Part shown: in pieces, positions 50,771-59,296 of the stretch
How positions within the stretch are numbered: the stretch's first letter is position 1
Layout of the letters: every line of letters starts with the position of its first letter
Assembly (NCBI GenBank): GCA_031382215.1
Contig: JANMYQ010000034.1
Location: 9,655-73,654 of the forward strand
Direction of reading: 5' to 3'
DNA length: 64,000 nt
From: LGRD01 sp031382215
Lineage (GTDB): Bacteria; Pseudomonadota; Gammaproteobacteria; Burkholderiales; Burkholderiaceae_C
Translations under genes and position numbers: made by a program
Notes under the pieces: generated by a model
What the model was told of the DNA's origin: nothing
Seen by the model: only the letters and a program-made list of their open reading frames with translations
Databases searched by the model: none

Positions 50771-52690
50771 ATGACACCCATCTACATCGGCCAACGCCTG
50801 TCCGCCCTCTCCCCGCGCACCAAGCTGGCGGTGATGATCGGCGCGGACGCTCTTTTCCTGCCACTGTTTCTGTTCGCCGCGATCGTGATGCGCCTCGGTT
50901 CCTTCGAGGCCGCCGCCCACACCGCGCCGCTGATCCTGCTCGCCATCGGGTGGCTGACGCTGCCTGTACTGGGCATGGCTGGGCTGTACCGCACTGTAGT
51001 GCGCTACATCGACCTGCGCGTCATCGCGGCGTCGGGCATCGCGCTGGCCGTGGTGGTGCTGGCCGCCTTCGGGCTCGCGTTGGCATTCGATGTGCACGTG
51101 ATCCCACGCTCGGCTCTGTTGATCTACTGGTTCGTGGCTGTCACCTACGTCATCACCTCGCGCTTCATCGCCCGGGTCCTGCTGCGCCGCGGCATCGGCC
51201 GGGCCGGCCGCACGCGCACCCGTACCGCCATCTATGGTGCCGGCGATGCCGGCGCGCAGCTGGCGCAGACCATGCAACTCAGCCCGGACTATCGCGCTGT
51301 GTGCTTCCTGGACGACCGCTCGACCCTGCACGGCAAGACAGTTGCCGGCTTGAAGGTCTACCCGCCCGCAGCGCTGCAGGAGGCCATCTTTCGCCATGAT
51401 GTTGCGCAGATCGTGCTGGCCATTCCCTCCGCCAAGACGGCGCAGCGGCGCGAGCTGATCTCAAAGGTCGAGCATGCCGGCCTTCCGGTCAAAATCCTGC
51501 CCGGCCTGACCGAGATGGTGAACGACCACGCCAGTGTGGCCGACCTGCGCGAAGTCGACGTCGCCGACCTGCTCGGCCGCGACCCGGTGCCGCCGCAGCC
51601 GGGCCTGTTCTCACGCAACATCGCTGGCAAGGTGGTGATGGTGACCGGTGCGGGCGGGTCGATCGGCGGCGAGCTGTGCCGCCAGATCATTACGCAAAAG
51701 CCCAAGCGCCTGGTGCTGCTGGACCACTCGGAGTTCGGCCTGTACACCATCGACCACGAACTTCACGAAGTTGACCGCGGCATCGACGTGGTGGCGTGCC
51801 TGGGCTCGGTGCTCGAGGAATCGCTGGTCGAGGATGCCATGCGCGAACACGGCGTACAGACCGTCTACCACGCGGCCGCCTACAAACACGTGCCGCTGGT
51901 CGAGAGCAACATGCAGCAGGGGCTGCGAAACAACGTGTTCGGCTCGCTCGCGGTGTCGCGCGCGGCGCTGCGCTGCGGGGTCGAGACCTGCGTGCTGGTG
52001 TCCACCGACAAGGCCGTGCGGCCGACCAACGTGATGGGCGCGTCCAAGCGCGCCGCCGAGCTGATCTTCCAGTCGGGCGCCCTTCGAGGCGGGGGCAACG
52101 CCGACGGCAAGACGGTGTTCTCGATGGTCCGCTTCGGCAACGTGCTCGGCTCGTCGGGCTCGGTGGTGCCGCTGTTCAAGAAGCAGATCCAGTCCGGCGG
52201 CCCGGTCACGATCACGCACCCGGACATCATTCGCTACTTCATGCTGATCCCGGAAGCGGCGCAACTCGTCATCCAGGCCGGCGCGATGGCCCAGGGCGGC
52301 GAGGTGTTCGTGCTCGACATGGGCGAGCCGGTGCGCATTGCCGACCTGGCGCGCTCGATCATCCACCTGTCCGGCGTGACGGAGAAGACCGACGACAACC
52401 CGGAGGGTGACATCGAGATCAAGTACGTCGGCCTGCGCCCGGGCGAAAAACTGTTCGAGGAACTGCTGATCGGCGACGACGTGGTGCCCAGCGGCCACCC
52501 GCGCATTCTGTGCGCGCGCGAGCGCCACATCGAGCCCGTGCTGCTGGACAAGATGATCGAGTCGCTGCGCAGCGCCTGCGACGCGAACCAGCCCGAGGCG
52601 ATGCTGCGCCAGATCCGTAACTTGGTGCCTGAGTTCAGGCCGGCGGATGAGGTGAACCGCGAAGTGGCGGCGTCGCTGCAGGTGCGCTGA
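50771..52690 (+). CDS. wbpM: Membrane-bound UDP-GlcNAc 4,6-dehydratase, WbpM/CapD family
   Basis: 639 residues. Four transmembrane segments in the first 140 residues are followed by a CoA-binding-like Rossmann domain (about 150-250) and the SDR catalytic domain: VTGAGGSIGGELCRQI near 291-306, STDKAVRP at 411-418 and Met422-x3-Lys426. It makes UDP-4-keto-6-deoxy-GlcNAc for QuiNAc, FucNAc or 4-amino sugars. It ends the plus-strand locus. Its product could also feed the DegT aminotransferase at 55442. Confidence 0.95.
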   Translation: MTPIYIGQRLSALSPRTKLAVMIGADALFLPLFLFAAIVMRLGSFEAAAHTAPLILLAIGWLTLPVLGMAGLYRTVVRYIDLRVIAASGIALAVVVLAAFGLALAFDVHVIPRSALLIYWFVAVTYVITSRFIARVLLRRGIGRAGRTRTRTAIYGAGDAGAQLAQTMQLSPDYRAVCFLDDRSTLHGKTVAGLKVYPPAALQEAIFRHDVAQIVLAIPSAKTAQRRELISKVEHAGLPVKILPGLTEMVNDHASVADLREVDVADLLGRDPVPPQPGLFSRNIAGKVVMVTGAGGSIGGELCRQIITQKPKRLVLLDHSEFGLYTIDHELHEVDRGIDVVACLGSVLEESLVEDAMREHGVQTVYHAAAYKHVPLVESNMQQGLRNNVFGSLAVSRAALRCGVETCVLVSTDKAVRPTNVMGASKRAAELIFQSGALRGGGNADGKTVFSMVRFGNVLGSSGSVVPLFKKQIQSGGPVTITHPDIIRYFMLIPEAAQLVIQAGAMAQGGEVFVLDMGEPVRIADLARSIIHLSGVTEKTDDNPEGDIEIKYVGLRPGEKLFEELLIGDDVVPSGHPRILCARERHIEPVLLDKMIESLRSACDANQPEAMLRQIRNLVPEFRPADEVNREVAASLQVR

Positions 52691-52723
52691 GGCTCAGTCC
52701 AGCGCTTTGGTTAGGCGGCCCAC

Positions 52724-53896
52724 TTAAAGCCCGATCGCCCGCCAGCTGATCACTTCGTAGTCAGCGCCGCGGTGGCCGTCGTCACCTCCGTACACGAGCA
52801 GCGGGTCTGCGGCGGCATCACCCACCAGGGCACGCCAGCGGCGCGCCGGCTCCAGCCAGCTCGGGCTGTAGGTCGTGCCCGACTTGCACTCGACGGCATG
52901 CAAGCGCGAGTGGTGCTCAAAGACGAGGTCGATCTCCAGCCCGTGGTTGTCACGCCAGAAGTACAGATCGGGCGGCAAGCCCAGGTTGTGCCGGTGTTTC
53001 AGCGTTTCGGCAACGACCCACGACTCGAAGATGGCACCGCGCATCGCGTGCGCGAACAGGTCGTCGGGGCTGGCGATGCGCAGCAAGTAGCACAACAAGC
53101 CGCTGTCCAGCACGTACAGTTTGGGCGTCTTCACCAGGCGCTTGCCGAAGTTGCGATAGTGCGGCGCCAGCAACGTGACCAGGTGGCTGGCCTGAAGAAC
53201 GGTGAGCCACTGGCGCGCGGTGGGCTGGCTGATGCCGCAGTCACCCGCCAGGCTCTGAAGGTTGAGCAGTTGGCCGCTGCGCGCGGCGCACATCGACACA
53301 AAGCGCTGGAAGGTCAGCAGGTTGCTCACGTTCAGCACCTGCCGCACATCGCGCTCGATGTAGGTGGCCACGTAAGCCGCGAACCATTGCGTTGGCTGCG
53401 TTTGCCGGTGTTCCGCGTACAGCGCGGGGAAGCTGCCGCGCCACAGCCGCTGCTCGAGGCTTTCGCGCTGCGCGCCGGGCGGGCGGCCTGCTTGCGCGAG
53501 TTCGGCGTTGGCAAGGGGCAGCAAAGTGAGCATGCCCACCCGGCCTGCGAGCGACTGGGTGATGCCGTCCATCAGGCCGAACTGCTGCGACCCCGTCAAC
53601 ACGAATCGTCCCATCCGGGGGCTGGCATCGGCCACGCCCAACAGGTAAGACATCAGCGCCGGCGCGCGCTGCACCTCGTCGAAGATCGCACCATCGGCAT
53701 AGCGCGCCAAGAAGCGCCGTGGATCGGCAAGGGCCAGCCCACGGGTGTCCGGGTCTTCGAGGTTGACGTAGGGCAGCGCCGCGAACGCCTGCCGCGCAAG
53801 GGTGGTCTTGCCGGACTGGCGCGGGCCGGTGATGGCCACGATGGGGAAGCCTCGGGCCAGTTGCTGCAGGGTGACCAGGGCTCGACGAGGAAGCAT
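52724..53896 (-). CDS. AAA ATPase with C-terminal DUF4143 domain
   Basis: 390 residues. Walker A GPRQSGKT at 24-31, Walker B region AIFDEVQR around 70-77, and the FVLTGSQQF sensor segment. A winged-helix/DUF4143 part follows from about 180, with GISQPTARQWL and LYFWRDNHGLEIDLVFE then AVECKSGTTYS, a nuclease-like ExK pattern. Such proteins are common, often solitary and mobile, with no settled function. It converges with wbpM (33-base gap) and lies beside a truncated CapD end. Two copies of TTGTACAA flank its upstream region. Confidence 0.88.
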   Translation of the reverse strand: MLPRRALVTLQQLARGFPIVAITGPRQSGKTTLARQAFAALPYVNLEDPDTRGLALADPRRFLARYADGAIFDEVQRAPALMSYLLGVADASPRMGRFVLTGSQQFGLMDGITQSLAGRVGMLTLLPLANAELAQAGRPPGAQRESLEQRLWRGSFPALYAEHRQTQPTQWFAAYVATYIERDVRQVLNVSNLLTFQRFVSMCAARSGQLLNLQSLAGDCGISQPTARQWLTVLQASHLVTLLAPHYRNFGKRLVKTPKLYVLDSGLLCYLLRIASPDDLFAHAMRGAIFESWVVAETLKHRHNLGLPPDLYFWRDNHGLEIDLVFEHHSRLHAVECKSGTTYSPSWLEPARRWRALVGDAAADPLLVYGGDDGHRGADYEVISWRAIGL

Positions 53897-53898
53897 GG

Positions 53899-53935
53899 TT
53901 GTACAATTTCAAATATCAATCTTGATATTGTACAA
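53899..53935 (-). promoter_or_regulatory. AT-rich nested palindrome upstream of the ATPase gene
   Basis: Two perfect copies of the palindrome TTGTACAA (53899-53906 and 53928-53935) form the ends of 14-base arms that match with a single mismatch. Between them is ATATCAA-tc-TTGATAT (53913-53928), a perfect inverted repeat. The element ends two bases from the ATPase ATG and is strikingly AT-rich in GC-rich DNA. It looks like an operator that would block both transcription and, if transcribed, the start codon. Confidence 0.6.
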
Positions 53936-53959
53936 GTACACCAGAGGGCTGACCCAGTT

Positions 53960-55417
53960 TCACACCGCCCCCTGCGCCCCCGGCTCGCCGCCGCCTTCTC
54001 CCTCGCCCTCCGCCTGCAGCTCATCCTGGCTCGGCACCGTCAGCACCCGCAGCCCCACCGCCCTGGCCATCGCAATCGTCTGCGCGCGCTGTTCGGGTGA
54101 CGCACCTGGCATCGCCACGATCACGTGCGTCGCCTCGGCATGCACGTGCGGCAGCGCCAGGTCGGCCAGCGGGCCCAGCACCGGCAGGCCGCCGACGCGG
54201 GTGCCGCGCTTGGCGGGGTCGTCGTCGAGCAGCGCCAGCACGGTCCAGCCGTCGCGCAGGTGAATGCCAGCGATCAGGCGGCGCGCCGCCTCGCCAGCGC
54301 CCAGCACGATGGCGCGGCGCGGCTCGCCCTGTTGGCCGTTCACGCGCAGGCGCGCTTGCTCCCAGACCATGCGGTAGACCATGCGCACGATGCTCAGGCC
54401 ACCGATGCAGAACAGCGGGTGCAGCAGCAGCACGGCGCGCGCCACGGCGCTGAGCTGCGCCATCAGCACCGCCGCGGCGCTGATGAGCCCGGCCATCAGG
54501 CAGGCCACGGTGATGCGCTTCAGGTCGTCGAACCCGAAGTAGCGCCACACGCTGCGCCCCGTGCCGGCCAGCGCCAGGCACACGATGTAGACCGCGACGA
54601 CGCCGAACGACACATAGTCGTCATACCAGGGCCGCCCCGGCTGGTAGCGCTCGAAGCCCAGGCGGAACAGGTAGGTGATGTGCCAGCACACCAGCACGGT
54701 GGCCGCATCGGTGAGCATGGCAACGAGGTTGCGCTGCGGGTGCAGCGACGACATGGCGCGGTCGAGCCGGCCCCACAGCTTGCTGTCGTTCATGGCGAGC
54801 CATCTCCTTGAAGTGGGGAACGTCGGCACGAACACGGTGCGCAGGGTCAGCCCCAGCACACGCAGGTCGTAGTCCACGCTCACGTTGTCGACATAGTGCA
54901 TTGCATAGCGCAGCTTGGACGGCAGGATCACGTCCAGGTATTCGCGCTCCGGGTCGGCCGCGCGCGCCAGCAACTCGCCTTCGTTGCGGTAGTGCACCGA
55001 AGCGAAATCGGTGATGCCCGGGCGCACGCTCAGCACCCGCTCGCGGAACGCCGCCGGGTAGTGCGCCACGTAGCGCGGCACCTCGGGGCGCGGGCCCACC
55101 AGGCTCATCGTGCCGCGCAGCACGTCGATCAGCTGCGGCAGTTCGTCGAGCTTGCTTCGGCGCAGCCAGCGGCCGGCGCGGGTGATGCGCTGGTCGGCGC
55201 CGACCGTGAGCTGCGCTGCGCCGGCGGCCTGCTGCTGCGTCATCGTGCGGAACTTGAAGATGCGGAACGGCTGCCCGTGGCGCCCTACGCGCACCTGGCG
55301 GAAGAACACCGGGCCGGGCGAGTCGAGTTTGATTGCCACGGCAATCGCGGCCATCAGCGGCGCCAGCAGCACCAGCCCGGCGGCCGAGGCGACGATGTCG
55401 AGAGTTCGCTTCAGCAC
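53960..55417 (-). CDS. Sugar transferase fused to truncated WbpM/CapD N-terminus
   Basis: One 485-residue frame with two parts. Residues 1-208 are a PglC/WcaJ-type phosphoglycosyl transferase: one membrane-anchoring helix at about 8-30, FKFRTM, the catalytic Asp-Glu in KLDELPQL, and SLVGPRPE. Residues 209-485 match the N-terminal part of WbpM only (four membrane segments, then the Rossmann-like VLGAGEAARRLIAG) and stop before the SDR catalytic domain. A strong AAGGAG lies 11 bases before the ATG of residue 209 (position 54793), so the second half may once have been, or still be, a separate gene. The lost end faces the ATPase gene. Confidence 0.85.
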   Translation of the reverse strand: MLKRTLDIVASAAGLVLLAPLMAAIAVAIKLDSPGPVFFRQVRVGRHGQPFRIFKFRTMTQQQAAGAAQLTVGADQRITRAGRWLRRSKLDELPQLIDVLRGTMSLVGPRPEVPRYVAHYPAAFRERVLSVRPGITDFASVHYRNEGELLARAADPEREYLDVILPSKLRYAMHYVDNVSVDYDLRVLGLTLRTVFVPTFPTSRRWLAMNDSKLWGRLDRAMSSLHPQRNLVAMLTDAATVLVCWHITYLFRLGFERYQPGRPWYDDYVSFGVVAVYIVCLALAGTGRSVWRYFGFDDLKRITVACLMAGLISAAAVLMAQLSAVARAVLLLHPLFCIGGLSIVRMVYRMVWEQARLRVNGQQGEPRRAIVLGAGEAARRLIAGIHLRDGWTVLALLDDDPAKRGTRVGGLPVLGPLADLALPHVHAEATHVIVAMPGASPEQRAQTIAMARAVGLRVLTVPSQDELQAEGEGEGGGEPGAQGAV

Positions 55418-55441
55418 GGGACGCAGGTGGGCTGGCGGGTT

Positions 55442-56608
55442 TCAGCCCAGCGCGTCGCGCAGCGCCCCGCACACCCGCGCCACGTCGGCATCGCTCATGC
55501 GCGGGTAGATCGGCAGGCTCACCAGCCCTTCATACGCCCGCTGGCTCTGCGGGAACTGCGCGGCACTCAGGCCATAACGGTCGCGCCAATACGGCTGCAG
55601 GTGCAGCGGGATGTAGTGAACGCTGCAGCCGATGCGCTCGGCGAACAGGCGCTCGATCAGCGCGTCGCGGCCCATCGGGGCGTGTGGCGTGAGGCGGATC
55701 ACGTACAGGTGCCACGAGTGCGTCTCGCCGGCCGGCGCCTGCGGCGGCAAGGTCAGCGGCAGGCCTTGCAGGCCGCGGTCGTACAGGGCCGCGATCTGCG
55801 CGCGCCGCTGCTGAAACGTGTTGGCGCGCTTGAGCTGCTGCAGCCCCAGCGCCGCGGCAATGTCGGTCAGGTTGTACTTGAAGCCGGGCGCCACGATCTC
55901 GTAATACCAGCTCGGCACCTTGGACGTGAAGCGGTCGAACGCGTCGCGGCTGATGCCGTGCAGCCGCATCACCTTCACGCGCGCAGCCAGTGCCGCGTCG
56001 CGCGTGACCACCATGCCGCCTTCGCCGGTGGTGATGTTCTTGTTGGCGTAGAAGCTGAACACCGTGGCGTCGGAGCCGAGCGTGCCGACGAGCCGACCGC
56101 CGCTGGTGGCCGGCAGCGCATGCGCTGCGTCTTCGACGACCTTCAGGCCGTGGCGCCTGGCGATGTCGAGCAGCTTGGGCATGTCGGCCGCCAAGCCGCC
56201 GTAGTGCACCGGCACGATGGCCCGCGTGCGCGGCGTGACGGCCGCCTCGACCGCCGCCGGGTCAATGCACATCGTGGCCGGGTCGATGTCCACCAGCACC
56301 ACGTCGGCACCCAGGTAGCGCACCACCTCGGCGGTGGCGGTGAAGGTGTGGGTGGTGGTGATGACTTCGTCGCCAGGGCCCAGCCCCAGGGCCTCGAGCG
56401 CCAGGTGCAGCCCCGCGGTGGCGGAGTTGACGGCCAGCGAATGCAGTGCCGGGTCGCCCAGGTACGCGGTGAAGTCGTCTTCGAATCGCTTGGCCTTGGG
56501 GCCCGTCGTGACCCAGCCCGAACGCAAGGTGTCCACCACCTCGGCGATTTCGTCTTCGCCGATGTCGGGCAGCGCGAAGGGGAGGAACGGTGGCGGGGCA
56601 GCGGTCAT
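55442..56608 (-). CDS. DegT/DnrJ/EryC1 aminotransferase
   Basis: 388 residues from the ATG at 56608, chosen because it overlaps the methyltransferase stop by four bases and starts the conserved FLPFALPDIGEDEI. PLP Lys190 is in SFYANKNITTGEGG, the cofactor Asp in VVEDAAHALPA. Such enzymes aminate a 4-keto-6-deoxy nucleotide sugar. The nearest source of that substrate is WbpM at 50771, and the PglC-type transferase encoded next would then use the amino sugar, as in bacillosamine-type pathways; that is inference. Confidence 0.9.
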   Translation of the reverse strand: MTAAPPPFLPFALPDIGEDEIAEVVDTLRSGWVTTGPKAKRFEDDFTAYLGDPALHSLAVNSATAGLHLALEALGLGPGDEVITTTHTFTATAEVVRYLGADVVLVDIDPATMCIDPAAVEAAVTPRTRAIVPVHYGGLAADMPKLLDIARRHGLKVVEDAAHALPATSGGRLVGTLGSDATVFSFYANKNITTGEGGMVVTRDAALAARVKVMRLHGISRDAFDRFTSKVPSWYYEIVAPGFKYNLTDIAAALGLQQLKRANTFQQRRAQIAALYDRGLQGLPLTLPPQAPAGETHSWHLYVIRLTPHAPMGRDALIERLFAERIGCSVHYIPLHLQPYWRDRYGLSAAQFPQSQRAYEGLVSLPIYPRMSDADVARVCGALRDALG

Positions 56609-57333
56609 CTTGTGAAGGGTTTGGCAATCCACGCCAGCACATGCGTGCGCAGCAGCGGGAGCGTGGTGAACACGGTGTACAGCGACGGGTGCACGCGGCA
56701 CACCGCCCGGGCGATCGGCGGTGCCAGCGTGATGCGCCGGGCCTGCATTGTGCCGTCGGGAAAGAGCTGGCGGATGCGGCCCGGTGGCACGCCGCGCACA
56801 TCGCGGTTGCGCGGGTTGTCGACCGTGAAGTCGTACCAGAGCACGCCGCCACCGGGCTTGAGCGCCGCCCACATCGTATCGGCCATGCGCTGCTGGAAGG
56901 CGTCGTCGAGCAGTGACGAGAACACGGTGGCCTGCAGCACGATGTCCTGGCTGGCTGGCGCCACCGGCAGCGCCGTCGCATCACCCAGCGTCAGGCTCAC
57001 GCTGGTGGGCAGCCGCTCGCGCGCCGCGGCGTGGCGTTCGGGCAGCAGTTCGATGCCGGCGAGGTGCTCCGGCGCGAAGCCCATGCGCAGCAACTCCAGC
57101 AGATTGGCGCCGTCGCCACTGCCGACCTCAAGCAGGCGCAAGCTGGACAAATCTTGCAAGCCGAGCGCAGACAGACAGCGCCCGAGCGCGCGCTGGCGCT
57201 CCTGCCAGGCCATCAGGGCCGCGGGGTTGAGCAGGCTGTAGCGCGGGTCCTGCGGCACGCGGCGCGCGTAGCGTTGGCGCACACGCTCGGCTTCCGCGTC
57301 GGTGCTCGGGTCGGGCTCGTGGTTTGTCGTCAT
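56605..57333 (-). CDS. Class-I SAM-dependent methyltransferase
   Basis: 242 residues from the ATG at 57333. The SAM-binding motif is LLEVGSGDGANLLEL near 67-81, with the acidic loop GIELLPE and the motif-II-like QDIVLQATVFSS. It overlaps the aminotransferase gene by four bases and lies five bases after the glycosyltransferase stop. It may methylate a sugar of the second glycan; the substrate is not evident. Confidence 0.85.
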   Translation of the reverse strand: MTTNHEPDPSTDAEAERVRQRYARRVPQDPRYSLLNPAALMAWQERQRALGRCLSALGLQDLSSLRLLEVGSGDGANLLELLRMGFAPEHLAGIELLPERHAAARERLPTSVSLTLGDATALPVAPASQDIVLQATVFSSLLDDAFQQRMADTMWAALKPGGGVLWYDFTVDNPRNRDVRGVPPGRIRQLFPDGTMQARRITLAPPIARAVCRVHPSLYTVFTTLPLLRTHVLAWIAKPFTR

Positions 57334-57338
57334 GGTGT

Positions 57339-58364
57339 TCAGCGCGTCAACGACGCAAAACGCGTGCGGCCGGCGCCACCGCGCAGCACATCGAACCAGC
57401 CCAGCAGCGACCCGACGCCGTAGCCGAGGTGGTACGCGGCGACCACCAGCGGCACACACGCCAGCGCAGCCAGGCCCGGGGAACGCTCCACGCCGACCGC
57501 CACGGTCAATGCCAGCACGGCCATGGCATAAAGCGCTGCCAGGCCCAGCACCGGCCACACCGGCGCGCCCAGCAGCGCAGCCAGGCCGAGCGCCGCAAGC
57601 AGCGCGACGAACAACCCCGGCACCAGGTGCCGCAGCGCCGCCGCCTGCCCGTGCGTCTTCATCACGAACGGCTTCCAGTAACCGTACTGCAGGTACTGGC
57701 GCGCCACCTGGCCCAAGGTGGCGCGCGGCCGGTAAGTGCTGCGGATGCGCGCGGACTGCCACACCCGCCCGCCGCCGCGCACGATGCGCAGGTTGTGCTC
57801 GTCGTCCTGGTTGCGCACCAGGGTTTCGTCAAAACGGCCGAAGCGCTTGAAGGTGGCGCGCGGCCAGCAGCCGAGGTAGACGGTGTCGGCCCAGCCGCTG
57901 AAATCCAACTGGCGCGACAACGCACCACCAGCGACCCAACGCGACTGGAACGCCGCCGCGATGGCACGCTGCATCGCACCCGCTCCCGGCTCGGGCTCAG
58001 CGTGCCACGGCCCGCCGACGTTATCGGCACCGGTCTGTTCGAGCGCTGCCAGACATTGCGCGATGTAGTCGTGGGCATAGTCGGTATGCACGTCCATGCG
58101 CACGATGACCTCGCCGTGCGCGCGATCCAGCGCAAGGTTCAGCCCGGTCGAGACGATGCCGCGCGGGTTGTCGAGCAGCTCGGCAGCGCCGCCCAGCGAC
58201 GACAGCAACTCGCGCGTGCCGTCGTCACTCAAACCATCGGCAATCAGCAACTGCAGCGCCCAGCCGGGCGGCAACTGCTGGCGCTGCACGCCGGCCACGA
58301 ACGCGGCAATGTGGCCGCGCTCGTTGCGGCACGGCACGATCACGCTGACGATGCGCGGCGTCAT
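57339..58364 (-). CDS. Family-2 glycosyltransferase with C-terminal membrane segments
   Basis: 341 residues from the ATG at 58364. GT-A fold: VSVIVPCRNERGHI, then ADGLSDDGT, a DxD-like VRMDVHTDYA, and RNQDDEHNLR. Two or three hydrophobic segments follow near 250-320. The pattern is that of ExoA-like transferases of exopolysaccharide loci. It overlaps the upstream transferase gene by four bases (ATGA). Confidence 0.88.
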   Translation of the reverse strand: MTPRIVSVIVPCRNERGHIAAFVAGVQRQQLPPGWALQLLIADGLSDDGTRELLSSLGGAAELLDNPRGIVSTGLNLALDRAHGEVIVRMDVHTDYAHDYIAQCLAALEQTGADNVGGPWHAEPEPGAGAMQRAIAAAFQSRWVAGGALSRQLDFSGWADTVYLGCWPRATFKRFGRFDETLVRNQDDEHNLRIVRGGGRVWQSARIRSTYRPRATLGQVARQYLQYGYWKPFVMKTHGQAAALRHLVPGLFVALLAALGLAALLGAPVWPVLGLAALYAMAVLALTVAVGVERSPGLAALACVPLVVAAYHLGYGVGSLLGWFDVLRGGAGRTRFASLTR

Positions 58365-59296
58365 GCCAGGCTCCGCCGCACGATGCGGGCAAGGCGCCCC
58401 GCCCCCTGCAGTACAAAGCCGAAGCAGTGCACCAGCGCCATCACCACCGCAGCGGGCAACAGCGCCAGCACCAGCCCGGCGCCGCCGGCGCGCCTGGCCA
58501 CGCGCACGAAACGCGCCGCCAGCACCGGCTCTCCGAGCAGCAGCATCACCAGCTTGCGCACATTGTTCTCGCCGAGGTATGACTCGTTCTTCACCGAGTC
58601 TTCGCTGCGCACCCACACCGGTTCGCCGGCCAGGTGCGCATACGGCACGGCCAGCAGCGCGGCCAGCAGTGGCGCGTAGGCAATGCGCGTGAGCGTGCGC
58701 TGGCCCAGGATGTGCAGCGGCTGGAACTCGGCCAACGCCAGGCGCAGCACGTCGGTGCGGATCAGGCCGTAGATGAAAGCATCGTCGCGCCGGCACAAAA
58801 AGCGCCAGGCCCGCACCACGCGTGACGGGTGGCTGTAGTCGAAGCTGCGCGTGCGTGATGTGCCGCTCGACGCTTCGACCGAGACATACGGGCCGAACAC
58901 CAGCCCGGCGCCGGACTGGTCGGCCAGCGCCAATGCGCGGGCGACGAACGACGGCGCCAGCGTGTCGTCATCGGCCAGCAGCACCACCCACGGCGTGCGC
59001 ACCTGGGTCAGCAGGAACGGGAAGTGTTCTTCAAGGTTCAGGCGCCGGCTGCGGCGGATCACCCGCACCCGCGCCCCCAACTGCACCTGCGCCGGCAGCG
59101 ATGCGAACAGCGCGTCGTAGGACTCGGCATGTTGCGCATCGCTGGCGTTGTCGGACACGACGACCTCGCACTCCACACCGGCCTGCTCGAGGGCAGAACG
59201 CAGCGCGGCAGCACAAGTGTGCGGGCGGTTCAAGGTCGGAATCACCACGGTCACGCGGGCCGGCGCGGTGGGGGTGGCGTTCGTGTCGGGCACCAT
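58361..59296 (-). CDS. Family-2 glycosyltransferase
   Basis: 311 residues from the ATG at 59296, which shares one base with the flippase stop. GT-A domain: VTVVIPTLNRPHTC, VVVSDNASDAQH, and the metal-binding DDD in VVLLADDDTL. The C-terminal region from about residue 240 is basic and hydrophobic. It is the first transferase of the second operon. Confidence 0.88.
   Translation of the reverse strand: MVPDTNATPTAPARVTVVIPTLNRPHTCAAALRSALEQAGVECEVVVSDNASDAQHAESYDALFASLPAQVQLGARVRVIRRSRRLNLEEHFPFLLTQVRTPWVVLLADDDTLAPSFVARALALADQSGAGLVFGPYVSVEASSGTSRTRSFDYSHPSRVVRAWRFLCRRDDAFIYGLIRTDVLRLALAEFQPLHILGQRTLTRIAYAPLLAALLAVPYAHLAGEPVWVRSEDSVKNESYLGENNVRKLVMLLLGEPVLAARFVRVARRAGGAGLVLALLPAAVVMALVHCFGFVLQGAGRLARIVRRSLA

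Noticed and set aside
54793..54793. Splitting the fused frame at 53960-55417 into two separate CDS entries
   Set aside because: A good ribosome site and ATG exist at 54793, but the frame is continuous with no stop, so it is kept as one entry with the alternative described.
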